From Paenibacillus_E qinlingensis (lineage in GTDB: Bacteria; Bacillota; Bacilli; Paenibacillales; NBRC-103111), in the NCBI RefSeq assembly GCF_028746185.1, contig NZ_JAQIVH010000053.1, positions 124,001-188,000 of the forward strand: DNA of 64,000 bases, given 5' to 3'. The first letter of the stretch is position 1, and every line of letters starts with the position of its first letter. A model generated the notes under the pieces. That model was not told the DNA's origin. It made no database searches and worked only from the letters and a program-made list of their open reading frames with translations. Both the position numbers and the translations under genes were made by a program. Of this stretch, positions 18,621 through 26,400 are shown piece after piece.

Positions 18621-20387
18621 TTGAAATTTGAATCGAAATTGAATAGCATGCATAACACGGGAAAGCTCAACGTCAACCTATCCACTCTTCGTAATCTGAA
18701 ACTTCGTTTTAAATTGCTGTTCATGAATGCGATTGCTATTTTATTTTTATTAATTGTAGGGATTACGGGCTATCATTATATGGACAAGATGTCTAGTAAC
18801 TCTACTAGAATGTACGAGGAAAGTCTGCTATCTGTCAAATGGATTAATCAACTCCAATCAAATTTCAATGAAACCGAATCTAATTTGCTAGAGATGATGT
18901 TATCCACGGATGTGAAGTATAAGGCTAAGCTCAAAGCTAAGTTGGATGAGAACGCAGGTACCAATAAAGAATTAGTTACGAAAATCGCGGGAATTGCGCT
19001 GAGTGTGGAAGAGGATGGAGCATTCAAAAGCTTCGAGGAGCTGAATCTGAAATATCGTGAAGTCGTCACTAAAACCATAGAACAAGCGACGCAAAATAAT
19101 CAAGTTGCTTATCAAGTTTACAATAATGAAGTATCTCCGCAAGGCGATAGAACGGTAGAAGCATTAGATAAGCTCGTAGCGCTTAAAGAATCAGCGGCGG
19201 AACAATTCCAGAAATCCAGTAGTTCAGATTCAGCAACCTCGCATGGGGTGATTATACTTACGATCATTATTGCGATTGTTGTGATGACTTTGGGCGCATT
19301 GACGTTGGACATGATTATTTCTACACCCATCCGCAAACTCCAAGAAAATATGGAGAAGGCAGCAGATGGAGATCTGTCTGTTAAAGGCGACTACCCCTAT
19401 GAGGATGAAGTTGGTAAATTAACGAGTTCCTTTAATGCGATGACGGGGAGCTTGCGCAGTCTAGTTAGGCAAATCTCAGATAATGCTCTAACGCTTTCAG
19501 CGAGTTCGGAAGAGCTTCTTGCCAGCTCAGAACAAAGCTCTCTAGCGGCAAGACAGGTAGCTACTTCTAGTCAGCAGCTGTCAGAAGATTTCGATAAGCA
19601 ATTTGCTGGTGTGACACAAGCGAATGAGGCTGTTGGCTTGATGCTGACTAGCACGAAGCAAATTGATGAATCGGCGCAAATGGTTGCTGGGCTCGTGAAT
19701 CAAGCAACACAGGCTGCTCAGCATGGTAAGCAATCAGTCGTTTCGATCGCGGGGCAAATGTCTGAGATTTCGGACGCGGTTCGTGACGTTAATGTAGTGA
19801 TTGAAGCTTTGGGTAAAAATGCACACAAAATTGGTGAAATCGTCAATGTTATTAATGAGATTTCGACACAGACGAATCTGCTTTCCTTGAATGCAGCGAT
19901 TGAAGCAGCACGTGCGGGGGAAGCTGGGCGCGGCTTCGCAGTTGTTGCTGGGGAAGTGCGCAAACTTGCTGAGCAGTCGGCCACTTCGGCGCGAAATATT
20001 ACAGAGCTGGTGTCGACGATTCAAAGGCAGATTAATCAAGCTGTAAGCTCCATGCATAACGGAGCAGGGAAAGTGCAAGAAGGATTGACGATTTCGGAGG
20101 CAGCTCAAGAATCGTTCGTACATATCGAGACTTCGGTCGAGAAGGTAAATATGAAAGTAGAAGATGTGAACCGAAACATCCACCAGCTTGTGGATGCGAA
20201 CTTGCGCATCGAACAAGTGATGCGCATTGTGAGCTCCGTTTCGGAGACGGGGATTTCCGTCAGCCAAGAGACATCTGCTGCGAGTCAGCAGCAAATGTCG
20301 ACCACGGAGGAAATCGAGAATTCCGCGAAGTCCCTGGCAGGACTGGCGGAAGAATTACAAATTTCGCTGCAGAAATTTAAGGTGTAG
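18621..20387 (+). CDS. Methyl-accepting chemotaxis protein with 4HB-type sensor
   Basis: About 588 residues. The first membrane helix (LLFMNAIAILFLLIVGITGY) is followed by an extracellular helical region of about 160 residues typical of four-helix-bundle MCP sensors. The second helix (VIILTIIIAIVVMTLGALTL), HAMP and the signalling coiled coil come next, with tip ISTQTNLLSLNAAIEAARAG. I prefer the TTG at 18621 because CGGGGGGAGA lies about 10 nt upstream. An ATG at 18573 in the same frame has no ribosome site, so the start is uncertain. It differs from the first chemoreceptor in its sensor and has no long N-terminal extension. The ligand is unknown. Confidence 0.88.
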   Translation: MKFESKLNSMHNTGKLNVNLSTLRNLKLRFKLLFMNAIAILFLLIVGITGYHYMDKMSSNSTRMYEESLLSVKWINQLQSNFNETESNLLEMMLSTDVKYKAKLKAKLDENAGTNKELVTKIAGIALSVEEDGAFKSFEELNLKYREVVTKTIEQATQNNQVAYQVYNNEVSPQGDRTVEALDKLVALKESAAEQFQKSSSSDSATSHGVIILTIIIAIVVMTLGALTLDMIISTPIRKLQENMEKAADGDLSVKGDYPYEDEVGKLTSSFNAMTGSLRSLVRQISDNALTLSASSEELLASSEQSSLAARQVATSSQQLSEDFDKQFAGVTQANEAVGLMLTSTKQIDESAQMVAGLVNQATQAAQHGKQSVVSIAGQMSEISDAVRDVNVVIEALGKNAHKIGEIVNVINEISTQTNLLSLNAAIEAARAGEAGRGFAVVAGEVRKLAEQSATSARNITELVSTIQRQINQAVSSMHNGAGKVQEGLTISEAAQESFVHIETSVEKVNMKVEDVNRNIHQLVDANLRIEQVMRIVSSVSETGISVSQETSAASQQQMSTTEEIENSAKSLAGLAEELQISLQKFKV

Positions 20388-20394
20388 AAGTGGA

Positions 20395-20420
20395 CCCGCT
20401 GGCGTTTGCCGCGGGTTTTT
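20395..20420 (+). terminator. Intrinsic terminator after the second chemoreceptor
   Basis: Stem CCCGC/GCGGG extended inward by GGC/GCC around GTTT, followed by five T. Confidence 0.85.
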
Positions 20421-20429
20421 GGTTTGTGT

Positions 20430-20849
20430 GTTGTAACGGTGAAAAACACGGTTACAGCGTGAGAACGTAGGTGAATGAGTCGCGAATGAAGCTGTAACGG
20501 TGAAAAACACGGTTACAGCGTGAGAACATAGGTGAATGTGCCGCGAAGGAGGCTGTAACGGTGAAAAACACGGTTACAGCGTGAGAACGTAGGCAAATGT
20601 GCCGCGAATGAAGCTGTAACGGTGAAAAACACGGTTACAGCGTGAGAACGTAGGGGAATGCGCCGCGAATGAAGCTGTAACGGTGAAAAACACGGTTACA
20701 GCGTGAGAACGTAAGGGAATGCGCGGCGAATGAAGCTGTAACGGTGAAAAACACGCTTGCAGCGCGAGAACGTAGGTGAATGAGTCGCGAATGAAGCTGT
20801 AACGGTGAAAAACATGATTGCAGCGTGAGAACGTAGGGGAATGCACGCC
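20430..20849. repeat. Tandem array of seven 61-bp units, each with a 29-bp hairpin
   Basis: Units begin at 20430, 20491, 20552, 20613, 20674, 20735 and 20796, exactly 61 bp apart. Each has a hairpin core (arms GCTGTAACGGTG and CACGGTTACAGC around AAAAA, one G-G mismatch) and a 32-bp linker starting GTGAGAACGTAGG. Linkers are nearly the same between units, so this is a tandem repeat and not a CRISPR array. The last two cores are degenerate. The array fills the space between two convergent genes. No protein-coding function is supported. Confidence 0.92.
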
Positions 20850-20882
20850 GGTATATGGTAGCTCAAGCTGCCATTTCGCATG

Positions 20883-21563
20883 CTATCCCATCAACTGTTG
20901 TAGCGCTTCATCTGTAGGACGGTAATATTTTATCCGCTGAGTTCCTTTTCCAACGCTTTCAAGGAGCTTTTTATCATGCATAATCTTGAGTAACTGACGC
21001 GCTTTCTGCTCTTTAATGGATAAAACCCCGCACACAACTTGATTTGTAAGAGGCGTCTCTAAGTTAATCGCATACCGCAAAACTTCCTTCTCCACGTAGC
21101 TTATCACTTTGGCCAAACCGTCGTTCATACCCAGATAGCGGCCCATAAATTGTTGTAAGACTTGTTGGCACATACGTGGGCGGTCTTTGATATCGTCGTA
21201 GGAGAAACGGAGGATTCGCCAGCCGTCGATGATGAGATGGTTCTGACGAATGAGGTGATCCGAGAATTGGGAGCGGCTAATTTGTGAGGCGTGGGTTGTG
21301 AAACCATCGATTTCGATGGCAAGTTTGAGTGTATGTTTGATAAAAGCAAAATCAAGGAATCGGGTTCCATCTCGGAAGTCTTTCACTTCATATTCGGGAT
21401 GAAGATCGTTGAAATGTTTAAAAGCAGGCCACCAAACCTGCAAAAGAAATAGTTTTTCAGCATGACTGTGGCCTTCCAACAGTCTGCGAAGAGAGTCACC
21501 TTTGCGAGTAGACGAGTGGTAAGCAATAAAGCCGTCATGTGCAACTTCAAATTCAATTTTCAT
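20883..21563 (-). CDS. DUF559/Vsr-like nuclease-fold protein with C-terminal winged helix
   Basis: 226 residues, no signal peptide. The middle part (FLDFAFIKHTLKLAIEIDGF, then RQNHLIIDGWRILRFSYDDI) matches the Vsr/DUF559 branch of the PD-(D/E)XK nuclease fold. The Asp of LDFAF and the Glu of IEIDG are in the positions of the catalytic acidic residues, and the usual K appears as the Q/R of RQNHL. The last 80 residues look like a winged helix (TNQVVCGVLSIKEQKARQLL). The ribosome site is CAAGGAGG. Function is not known; a DNA-binding or repair role is only suggested by fold. It is convergent with a chemoreceptor and divergent from the structured RNA. No mismatch-repair or restriction gene is nearby. 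Confidence 0.7.
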   Translation of the reverse strand: MKIEFEVAHDGFIAYHSSTRKGDSLRRLLEGHSHAEKLFLLQVWWPAFKHFNDLHPEYEVKDFRDGTRFLDFAFIKHTLKLAIEIDGFTTHASQISRSQFSDHLIRQNHLIIDGWRILRFSYDDIKDRPRMCQQVLQQFMGRYLGMNDGLAKVISYVEKEVLRYAINLETPLTNQVVCGVLSIKEQKARQLLKIMHDKKLLESVGKGTQRIKYYRPTDEALQQLMG

Positions 21564-21589
21564 GTGGATGCCTCCTTGAAATAAATAAA

Positions 21590-21632
21590 GCCACTTCTCT
21601 ATATCTGCCTAGGCGGATATTAGAAAAGCGGC
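21590..21632 (-). promoter_or_regulatory. Leader hairpin upstream of the DUF559-like gene
   Basis: On the minus strand a long near-perfect stem of about 19 bp (from GCCGCTTTTCTAATATCCG to its partner ending GAGAAGTGGC) is followed by TTTATTTATTT and then the ribosome site. It resembles a terminator placed in the 5' leader, so attenuation is possible. It could also be a small inverted-repeat element. Confidence 0.55.
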
Positions 21633-21693
21633 GTATGCTTTACGACCAACTATTTCTATATACTAGCACATACACTCCGTATATCACCACGTA

Positions 21694-21722
21694 TTGACAC
21701 GCATGTACAATTGTTATATAAT
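21694..21722 (+). promoter_or_regulatory. Consensus sigma-A promoter of the structured RNA
   Basis: TTGACA at 21694, spacer of exactly 17 nt, TATAAT at 21717. Both hexamers match the consensus perfectly. Transcription should start near 21729. Confidence 0.9.
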
Positions 21723-21728
21723 ATTAAA

Positions 21729-22067
21729 GTTGATTGAAATGAAACCATATAAACACTTCATATTTAGCCTCATTTACCCCACACGAACGATTAGCGAGAA
21801 GAAAGTAACCCCCTCTCCTTGTTTGTTTTTCTCCCAATGCGCAGTCCATCAGCTCATTTATGGTAAACCCGAGGCAACGTAAGTGTTTCGGCAGTAAGTG
21901 TTTGTAACGCAATTCGCACTGGCGCGGTCATTGGAGCCGCAAGGATGAAAGAGAGGTAGGGCTTTCATTGTTTTGATATTCCAACACATGAATTACGCAA
22001 TTTCATAGAGATCAATTGAAGTTAGATAAATCGTTTTCGTGCTGATTAGGTGCGGGAACGATTTTTT
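21729..22067 (+). ncRNA. Unidentified structured RNA of about 340 nt
   Basis: No convincing open frame lies between the promoter at 21694 and the terminator ending at 22067. Pairings found by eye are: a closing stem TTGATT/GATCAA plus ATGAAA/TTTCAT separated by a 3x3 internal loop (21730-21744 with 22001-22015); GAGAAGAA/TTTTTCTC (21796-21803 with 21826-21833); GCGCAGT with ACTGGCGC (21839-21845 with 21918-21925), which encloses CCGAGGCA/TGTTTCGG; and ATGAAAG/CTTTCAT (21945-21951 with 21962-21968). CCTCT at 21812-21816 and AGAGG at 21952-21956 lie in two different loops and could kiss. I do not recognise it as RNase P, tmRNA, SRP, 6S or T-box RNA. It could be a trans-acting RNA or a long riboswitch leader for the OsmC gene. 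Confidence 0.7.
22029..22067 (+). terminator. Intrinsic terminator of the structured RNA
   Basis: Fourteen continuous base pairs (AATCGTTTTCGTGC with GTGCGGGAACGATT, including G-U pairs), 7-nt loop, then six T in total at the 3' side. Confidence 0.9.
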
Positions 22068-22236
22068 ATGTTGTTCTTTGCTGGTGAATCCTGTTCTCTT
22101 CCTTTACAATAAAATCAAATCAACCAAAGGTTTGTTAGGATTGCTCGGTCCTCGCCAATGATAGCCAGACTCTTATTCCGATACTTAGGTGCTATTACGG
22201 AGCACATATTACATAGAGAAAAGAGGCGCACTTCCC

Positions 22237-22680
22237 ATGCCAGAACACGTATTTGAACTTAAAGCAACATGGACAGGCGGTCTAGAGGGGACCGGCCATC
22301 TTCAAGCAGATGGTTTCCAGGCTCCCATTTCCGTACCAAGCGAATTTGACGGCCCCGGCGTGGGAACGAATCCCGAAGAAATGCTGCTCGGTGCCGCGGC
22401 AACCTGTTACATAATCACGTTAGGCACGCTGCTTGCAAGAGAACGCATCGTATCCCTTGAACTCCATTCCCACATCTACGTCCAGAACCGACCAACGATG
22501 AAAGTAAATGCGATCGTCCATCGTCCTCTTATTTCCGTACCACCACATATGACCGAAGCGCAATTGGATAAAATAAGCAAAGCTGCATTACGTGCGGAAC
22601 AGACATGCATGATTAGCAAAGCCTTGCGAGGTAATGTAGATATAAGCGTTGAGCCAGAGATTCGAATTTTGGATGTGTAG
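22237..22680 (+). CDS. OsmC/Ohr family peroxiredoxin-like protein
   Basis: 147 residues. OsmC-family proteins reduce organic hydroperoxides with two Cys residues. Both are present: MLLGAAATCYIITLG and RAEQTCMISKAL, spaced as in the family. The sequence is closest in style to the SACOL1771 group rather than classical Ohr. The ATG at 22237 follows AAGAGGCG; translation could also begin upstream, but the family similarity starts here. It lies about 170 nt after the terminator of the structured RNA and 32 nt before a sensor kinase gene, with no terminator between, so some read-through into the kinase is possible. Confidence 0.9.
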   Translation: MPEHVFELKATWTGGLEGTGHLQADGFQAPISVPSEFDGPGVGTNPEEMLLGAAATCYIITLGTLLARERIVSLELHSHIYVQNRPTMKVNAIVHRPLISVPPHMTEAQLDKISKAALRAEQTCMISKALRGNVDISVEPEIRILDV

Positions 22681-22712
22681 TTAACTTAAGTGAGAAGGAG
22701 CGCAGCGCAGCG

Positions 22713-24527
22713 ATGAATCTGAACAAGAAAGTATTTATCGGTTTTTTACTCTTCATCATCATCCCCTTATTCGTCCTAGGGTCAGCGGTGTACACGGTCT
22801 CCCAGCAGCTAATCGAAAAAAAATATGGGGATTTAACAGAAGTCACGCTGCAAGCGATCTCTCGTAATATTTATTACATGTTCAAGGAAGCGAACTATTT
22901 CTCCGATTTCTGGATGGTCAAAGATAGTATTCAAGGCATTTATCGAACGATAGATGCTGCGAAACCGAATGCGGATCCCCTCTCTTCGTATGATTTGAAC
23001 ACATTTGATACGCTGCTTCGTGGCTCGATTCTGACCTACTCCCCTGTTCAATCTGTCGTCATTTACAACAATAGTGGCAAATCCTTTAGCGCTGGGCGAA
23101 CGAGCGGAAGTTCGATTCCTTGGCAAACGATTCAGCAAAGCTTGGCGTTCCAGCATATCCAGGAGCTGAATGGCAGTCCACTCTGGATCGGCCCCTCCGA
23201 ATTCAAGGAGTTCGGTTCAAACCGCGGCGAATTCTATCAAGCGCGAATGGTGAAAGATTTTTGGACGATGGATAATCTCGGTTATATGCTGTTGAAATTT
23301 AAATTTAATGAGCTGGATCAGATATTTAAATCCTTTAATACGAGCGAGCAAAACTCCAAACGTTATCTGCTGATCAATAAAAACGGTCTTATTTTTTACG
23401 ATAATAAACAAAGCTTAGAAGGAGCTAATGTCCTTCAATTAACCCAGGGTAAATTGGATCTTGGATTCAACAATTACAGTTTCAAGGCCGATTTTCAAAA
23501 TGAAAAAAGTCTCATTTCCCTCTATCATTTGAATATTAATGGGATGGGTGTTCAGGACTGGAGTGTCGTATCGATCACGTCATGGAAATATGTTGCTGGT
23601 GAAATCGAGACGATTATGAAGCTGGTGGCGGGGATTACGTTTATTTGTTTGTTCTTTGCTCTGGTGTATAACCTTGTCTTCGTAAGACGTATTATTCAAC
23701 TGATTCTTCGCATGCTCTCCTCTATGAAAAAGGTGGAGCGTGGTGATCTAACTACCCGCATGGAAGTGAGCGGAAAGGATGAAACCACAGCGCTAGCGAG
23801 AGGATTTAATAGTCTGGTCGTAAGGGTCGAGGATTTGCTCGAAGAGGTGAAGCGTCAGCAGGACCGCAAAAACAAAGCAGAGCTCATGCTGCTGCAAGCG
23901 CAGATTAAGCCTCATTTTCTTTTTAATACACTCGAGTCCATTAATGTTCTAGCCATTCAAAATCAAGGGAAGAAAGTCAGTCAAATGGTGATCCGTCTTG
24001 GGAATTTGCTGAGAATTGGGATGGAAAACCGGGAAGAGATAACGTTGAAGCAGGAGCTTGAGCATCTGCGCAGCTACTTGGAAATTCAGGAATTCAGGTT
24101 TGAAGATCAGTTTCAATATACGATTGAAGCGCCTCCGGAACTGCTCCATGAGGACATTTTAAAGCTAACCTTACAGCCTTTGGTCGAGAATAGCTTACAG
24201 CATGGTTTTGAACCGATTGATTATATGGGACTGATTGCGGTGAAGGTTGTGGATGAAGGGGATCGAATTGGGCTATACGTGACGGATAACGGTGTTGGTA
24301 TTAGTAACGAAAAACTAGCGAAATTTCATTATAAAACCGAGCTAGAGACACCATTTCATGAAATTTTGGAATCGAATGAAGAACGCCGAGGTCTTGGTGT
24401 AAGCAATGTTGCGGATCGGGTTCGGATTCAATATGGCGAACTCTATGGGATGTTTATTTGTTCCCAAGAAGGTCAAGGTACGACGATGAAGGTGATTATT
24501 CCGAAAAGGAAGAGGGATGCAGGGTGA
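22713..24527 (+). CDS. YesM-type sensor histidine kinase
   Basis: 604 residues, membrane bound. The first helix (VFIGFLLFIIIPLFVLGSAV) is followed by an extracellular sensor of about 270 residues (Cache-like), then a second helix (VAGITFICLFFALVYNLVFV), HAMP, a His_kinase domain with QAQIKPHFLFNTLESINVLA (phospho-His401), and an ATPase domain with LQPLVENSLQHGF, VTDNGVGIS and RRGLGVSNVADRV. AGAAGGAG lies upstream of the ATG. The stop codon overlaps the start of the AraC-type response regulator by 4 nt, so they form a two-component pair. The ABC importer and hexosaminidase downstream are the likely targets, as is usual for YesM/YesN systems in Paenibacillus. Confidence 0.93.
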   Translation: MNLNKKVFIGFLLFIIIPLFVLGSAVYTVSQQLIEKKYGDLTEVTLQAISRNIYYMFKEANYFSDFWMVKDSIQGIYRTIDAAKPNADPLSSYDLNTFDTLLRGSILTYSPVQSVVIYNNSGKSFSAGRTSGSSIPWQTIQQSLAFQHIQELNGSPLWIGPSEFKEFGSNRGEFYQARMVKDFWTMDNLGYMLLKFKFNELDQIFKSFNTSEQNSKRYLLINKNGLIFYDNKQSLEGANVLQLTQGKLDLGFNNYSFKADFQNEKSLISLYHLNINGMGVQDWSVVSITSWKYVAGEIETIMKLVAGITFICLFFALVYNLVFVRRIIQLILRMLSSMKKVERGDLTTRMEVSGKDETTALARGFNSLVVRVEDLLEEVKRQQDRKNKAELMLLQAQIKPHFLFNTLESINVLAIQNQGKKVSQMVIRLGNLLRIGMENREEITLKQELEHLRSYLEIQEFRFEDQFQYTIEAPPELLHEDILKLTLQPLVENSLQHGFEPIDYMGLIAVKVVDEGDRIGLYVTDNGVGISNEKLAKFHYKTELETPFHEILESNEERRGLGVSNVADRVRIQYGELYGMFICSQEGQGTTMKVIIPKRKRDAG

Positions 24528-26122
24528 GGTTAAAAGCGATTTTGGCAGATGATGAGCCTAACATTTTACGTAATTTGCAGGCGGTCATTCCTTGGGAAGA
24601 GCTCGAAATTGATATTGTAGGCACAGCCAAGAATGGGCTTGAAGCCTTGGAACTTTGCATTGGGCATATTCCGGACATCGTGATGAGTGATATTCGGATG
24701 CCGCAAATGGATGGCATTACGTTTATCCATAAGCTTCGGGAAATCAATGAGGACTGCACGGTGCTGATGGTGACGGGTTATCAGGATTTCGACTATGTGC
24801 GCTCACTCCTGCGGGTGGGGGTTAGTGATTATATTCTGAAGCCGATCAATTACGAAGAGCTGGAGAATTCGATTCGTAAACTTGCCGGCGAAATTCGTGC
24901 AAAGAAACAGAACCATCAAGAAGAACTCCTCAAGTGGGGGAAGATCAGAAGCTTGGCTTACGAGAAGATTTTGCAGGATATCATGATGGACTATACGGAC
25001 ATTACGGCGAGTACGCAGCTTCCAATTGATCAAGGGGATTTAGAGACGCTGCGCTATGTATTCGCCATCATTGATGTAGACAATTATTCACAGAAATCAC
25101 TGCTGTGGACCGAGCAAGAACGTAAGCTGTGGAACTTCGCTGTACGCAATGTCCTACAGGATTCCTTGGCGGACGAGATAGCCAACCACACCGTTCTTCA
25201 GATGCGAGAAGGGGAATGGTCACTGCTCATGGCATGGGAGGAGACTGACCATACTAGCGTAGAAACGAAATTGTGTGAGCTAGCCGCTAAGCTGCAACGA
25301 AATGTTGTTCAATCTGTGAAGCTGGGGATTAGCGTGGGCTACTTTCCAGGTCCAGTAGGATTACAACAGCTAGCGGACACGTATCGAAAGCTGCAGAGAT
25401 TCATGCAGTTGAATTTAGATAAGCAGCAGTCTGTGCTGCCATATAAAGAGGCCAAAGAATCCTCAGATGCGAATAGTTCGCTTTGGTTTTTGGTAGAAGA
25501 AATTGTTACAGGCATGAAGCAGTTGAATCGTCCCAAGACCGAGGATGCGCTGGATCGTCTTAAATTATTGCTGGAGGGTCTGTCGGAGGGATCATTCGCT
25601 CGGGCTTATCAGATGCTGCACTATTTGATCCTGCATGTGCTGCGAGAGTTGCGTGAAATGAATGCTCTCGATAGTCAGGAAGAAGAGCAGATATGGCGTG
25701 AGCTGGATAAAAGCGAAAGTATCCCGCATTTGCTGCAGGTTATGTTACAACTTGTATCGAACGGGCTTGAAGGTACGAACAAGAAGAAAAATAGTGAGCT
25801 CCTTATGGCTGCCGCCAAGGAATATATTCGAGCGCATTACTCCACGGATTTCGGCATCGAAGATATAGCCAGTTCGTTAGGGATTAGCTCGAGCTATTTC
25901 AGTTTGTTATTTAAACAACACTTTGGGGAAACCTTTGTGGAGCATGTCACGAAGCATCGGATGGAGCAAGCGAAATCCTTGTTGCTTCACAGTGACAAGA
26001 GTATAACCGATATTGGAAAATGCGTAGGCTATATCGAACGGCGTTATTTTACCAAGGTATTTCAGAAGTTTACTGGCGAAATTCCTTCCGAGTATCGGGA
26101 TAAGCGCAAGGAAGGGAACTAG
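24524..26122 (+). CDS. YesN-type response regulator with AraC DNA-binding domain
   Basis: About 532 residues. The receiver domain has the acidic pair ADDEP, phospho-acceptor Asp56 in VMSDIRMP and Lys in YILKPINY. A middle region of about 290 residues is typical for this class, and the C-terminal AraC helix-turn-helix pair includes FGIEDIASSLGISSSYFSLL and ITDIGKCVGYIERRYFTKVF. The start is taken as GTG at 24524, overlapping the kinase stop (GTGA) so that translation is coupled; the in-frame codons before it lie in the kinase gene and do not match the family. It probably activates the transporter genes starting at 26401. Confidence 0.93.
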   Translation: MRLKAILADDEPNILRNLQAVIPWEELEIDIVGTAKNGLEALELCIGHIPDIVMSDIRMPQMDGITFIHKLREINEDCTVLMVTGYQDFDYVRSLLRVGVSDYILKPINYEELENSIRKLAGEIRAKKQNHQEELLKWGKIRSLAYEKILQDIMMDYTDITASTQLPIDQGDLETLRYVFAIIDVDNYSQKSLLWTEQERKLWNFAVRNVLQDSLADEIANHTVLQMREGEWSLLMAWEETDHTSVETKLCELAAKLQRNVVQSVKLGISVGYFPGPVGLQQLADTYRKLQRFMQLNLDKQQSVLPYKEAKESSDANSSLWFLVEEIVTGMKQLNRPKTEDALDRLKLLLEGLSEGSFARAYQMLHYLILHVLRELREMNALDSQEEEQIWRELDKSESIPHLLQVMLQLVSNGLEGTNKKKNSELLMAAAKEYIRAHYSTDFGIEDIASSLGISSSYFSLLFKQHFGETFVEHVTKHRMEQAKSLLLHSDKSITDIGKCVGYIERRYFTKVFQKFTGEIPSEYRDKRKEGN

Positions 26123-26208
26123 AGGAATTTGCCCCTAGATTAGGAATTTATCTGTCTTTAGCACGCATAGGGGTTCAATTATACTTAAATGGTAAGCTTA
26201 AAGAGGTT

Positions 26209-26375
26209 GTTTAAAAAGTCCACTTTTGATCACGAAGTAGTCCAAGAAGCATATTCGACATCGAATATTGAATTCAGCCGGAACTTCCGGTGCTCACGTA
26301 GCCTACACTACGCTCCGCTCCTCATTTCCTAGCTTCTTTCAATCTTCTCGGTGCTGAAAACTGGACTTTTTTAAC
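26209..26375. repeat. MITE-like element of about 167 bp
   Basis: Bounded by 14-bp inverted ends with one mismatch (GTTTAAAAAGTCCA and TGGACTTTTTTAAC). It has no coding capacity and contains a short internal palindrome (CCGGAACTTCCGG). It sits between the regulator gene and the ribosome site of the binding-protein gene. The end sequences and the inner text look like an intergenic element I associate with Paenibacillus genomes, but copy number cannot be judged here. The right end is 25 nt from the start of the next gene, so it may affect its promoter or leader. Confidence 0.65.
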
Positions 26376-26400
26376 GCATATTTAAAGGAGAACCAAACGG

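Noticed and set aside
20430..20849. CRISPR array (29-bp palindromic repeats with 32-bp spacers)
   Set aside because: The supposed spacers are almost identical to each other, the repeats vary, and no cas genes are near. It is a tandem repeat of 61 bp.
20574..20881. Small reverse-strand proteins across the 61-bp array
   Set aside because: The peptides are translations of the repeat unit (recurrent HRYSF and SPTFSRC segments) with no ribosome sites.
21694..21882. 62-codon plus-strand frame within the structured RNA
   Set aside because: Its start lies inside the -35 region of the promoter, so it would not be transcribed, and it has no ribosome site.
21840..22070. T-box or other named riboswitch before the OsmC gene
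   Set aside because: No T-box sequence (TGGNACCGCG) or other aptamer signature that I know was found.
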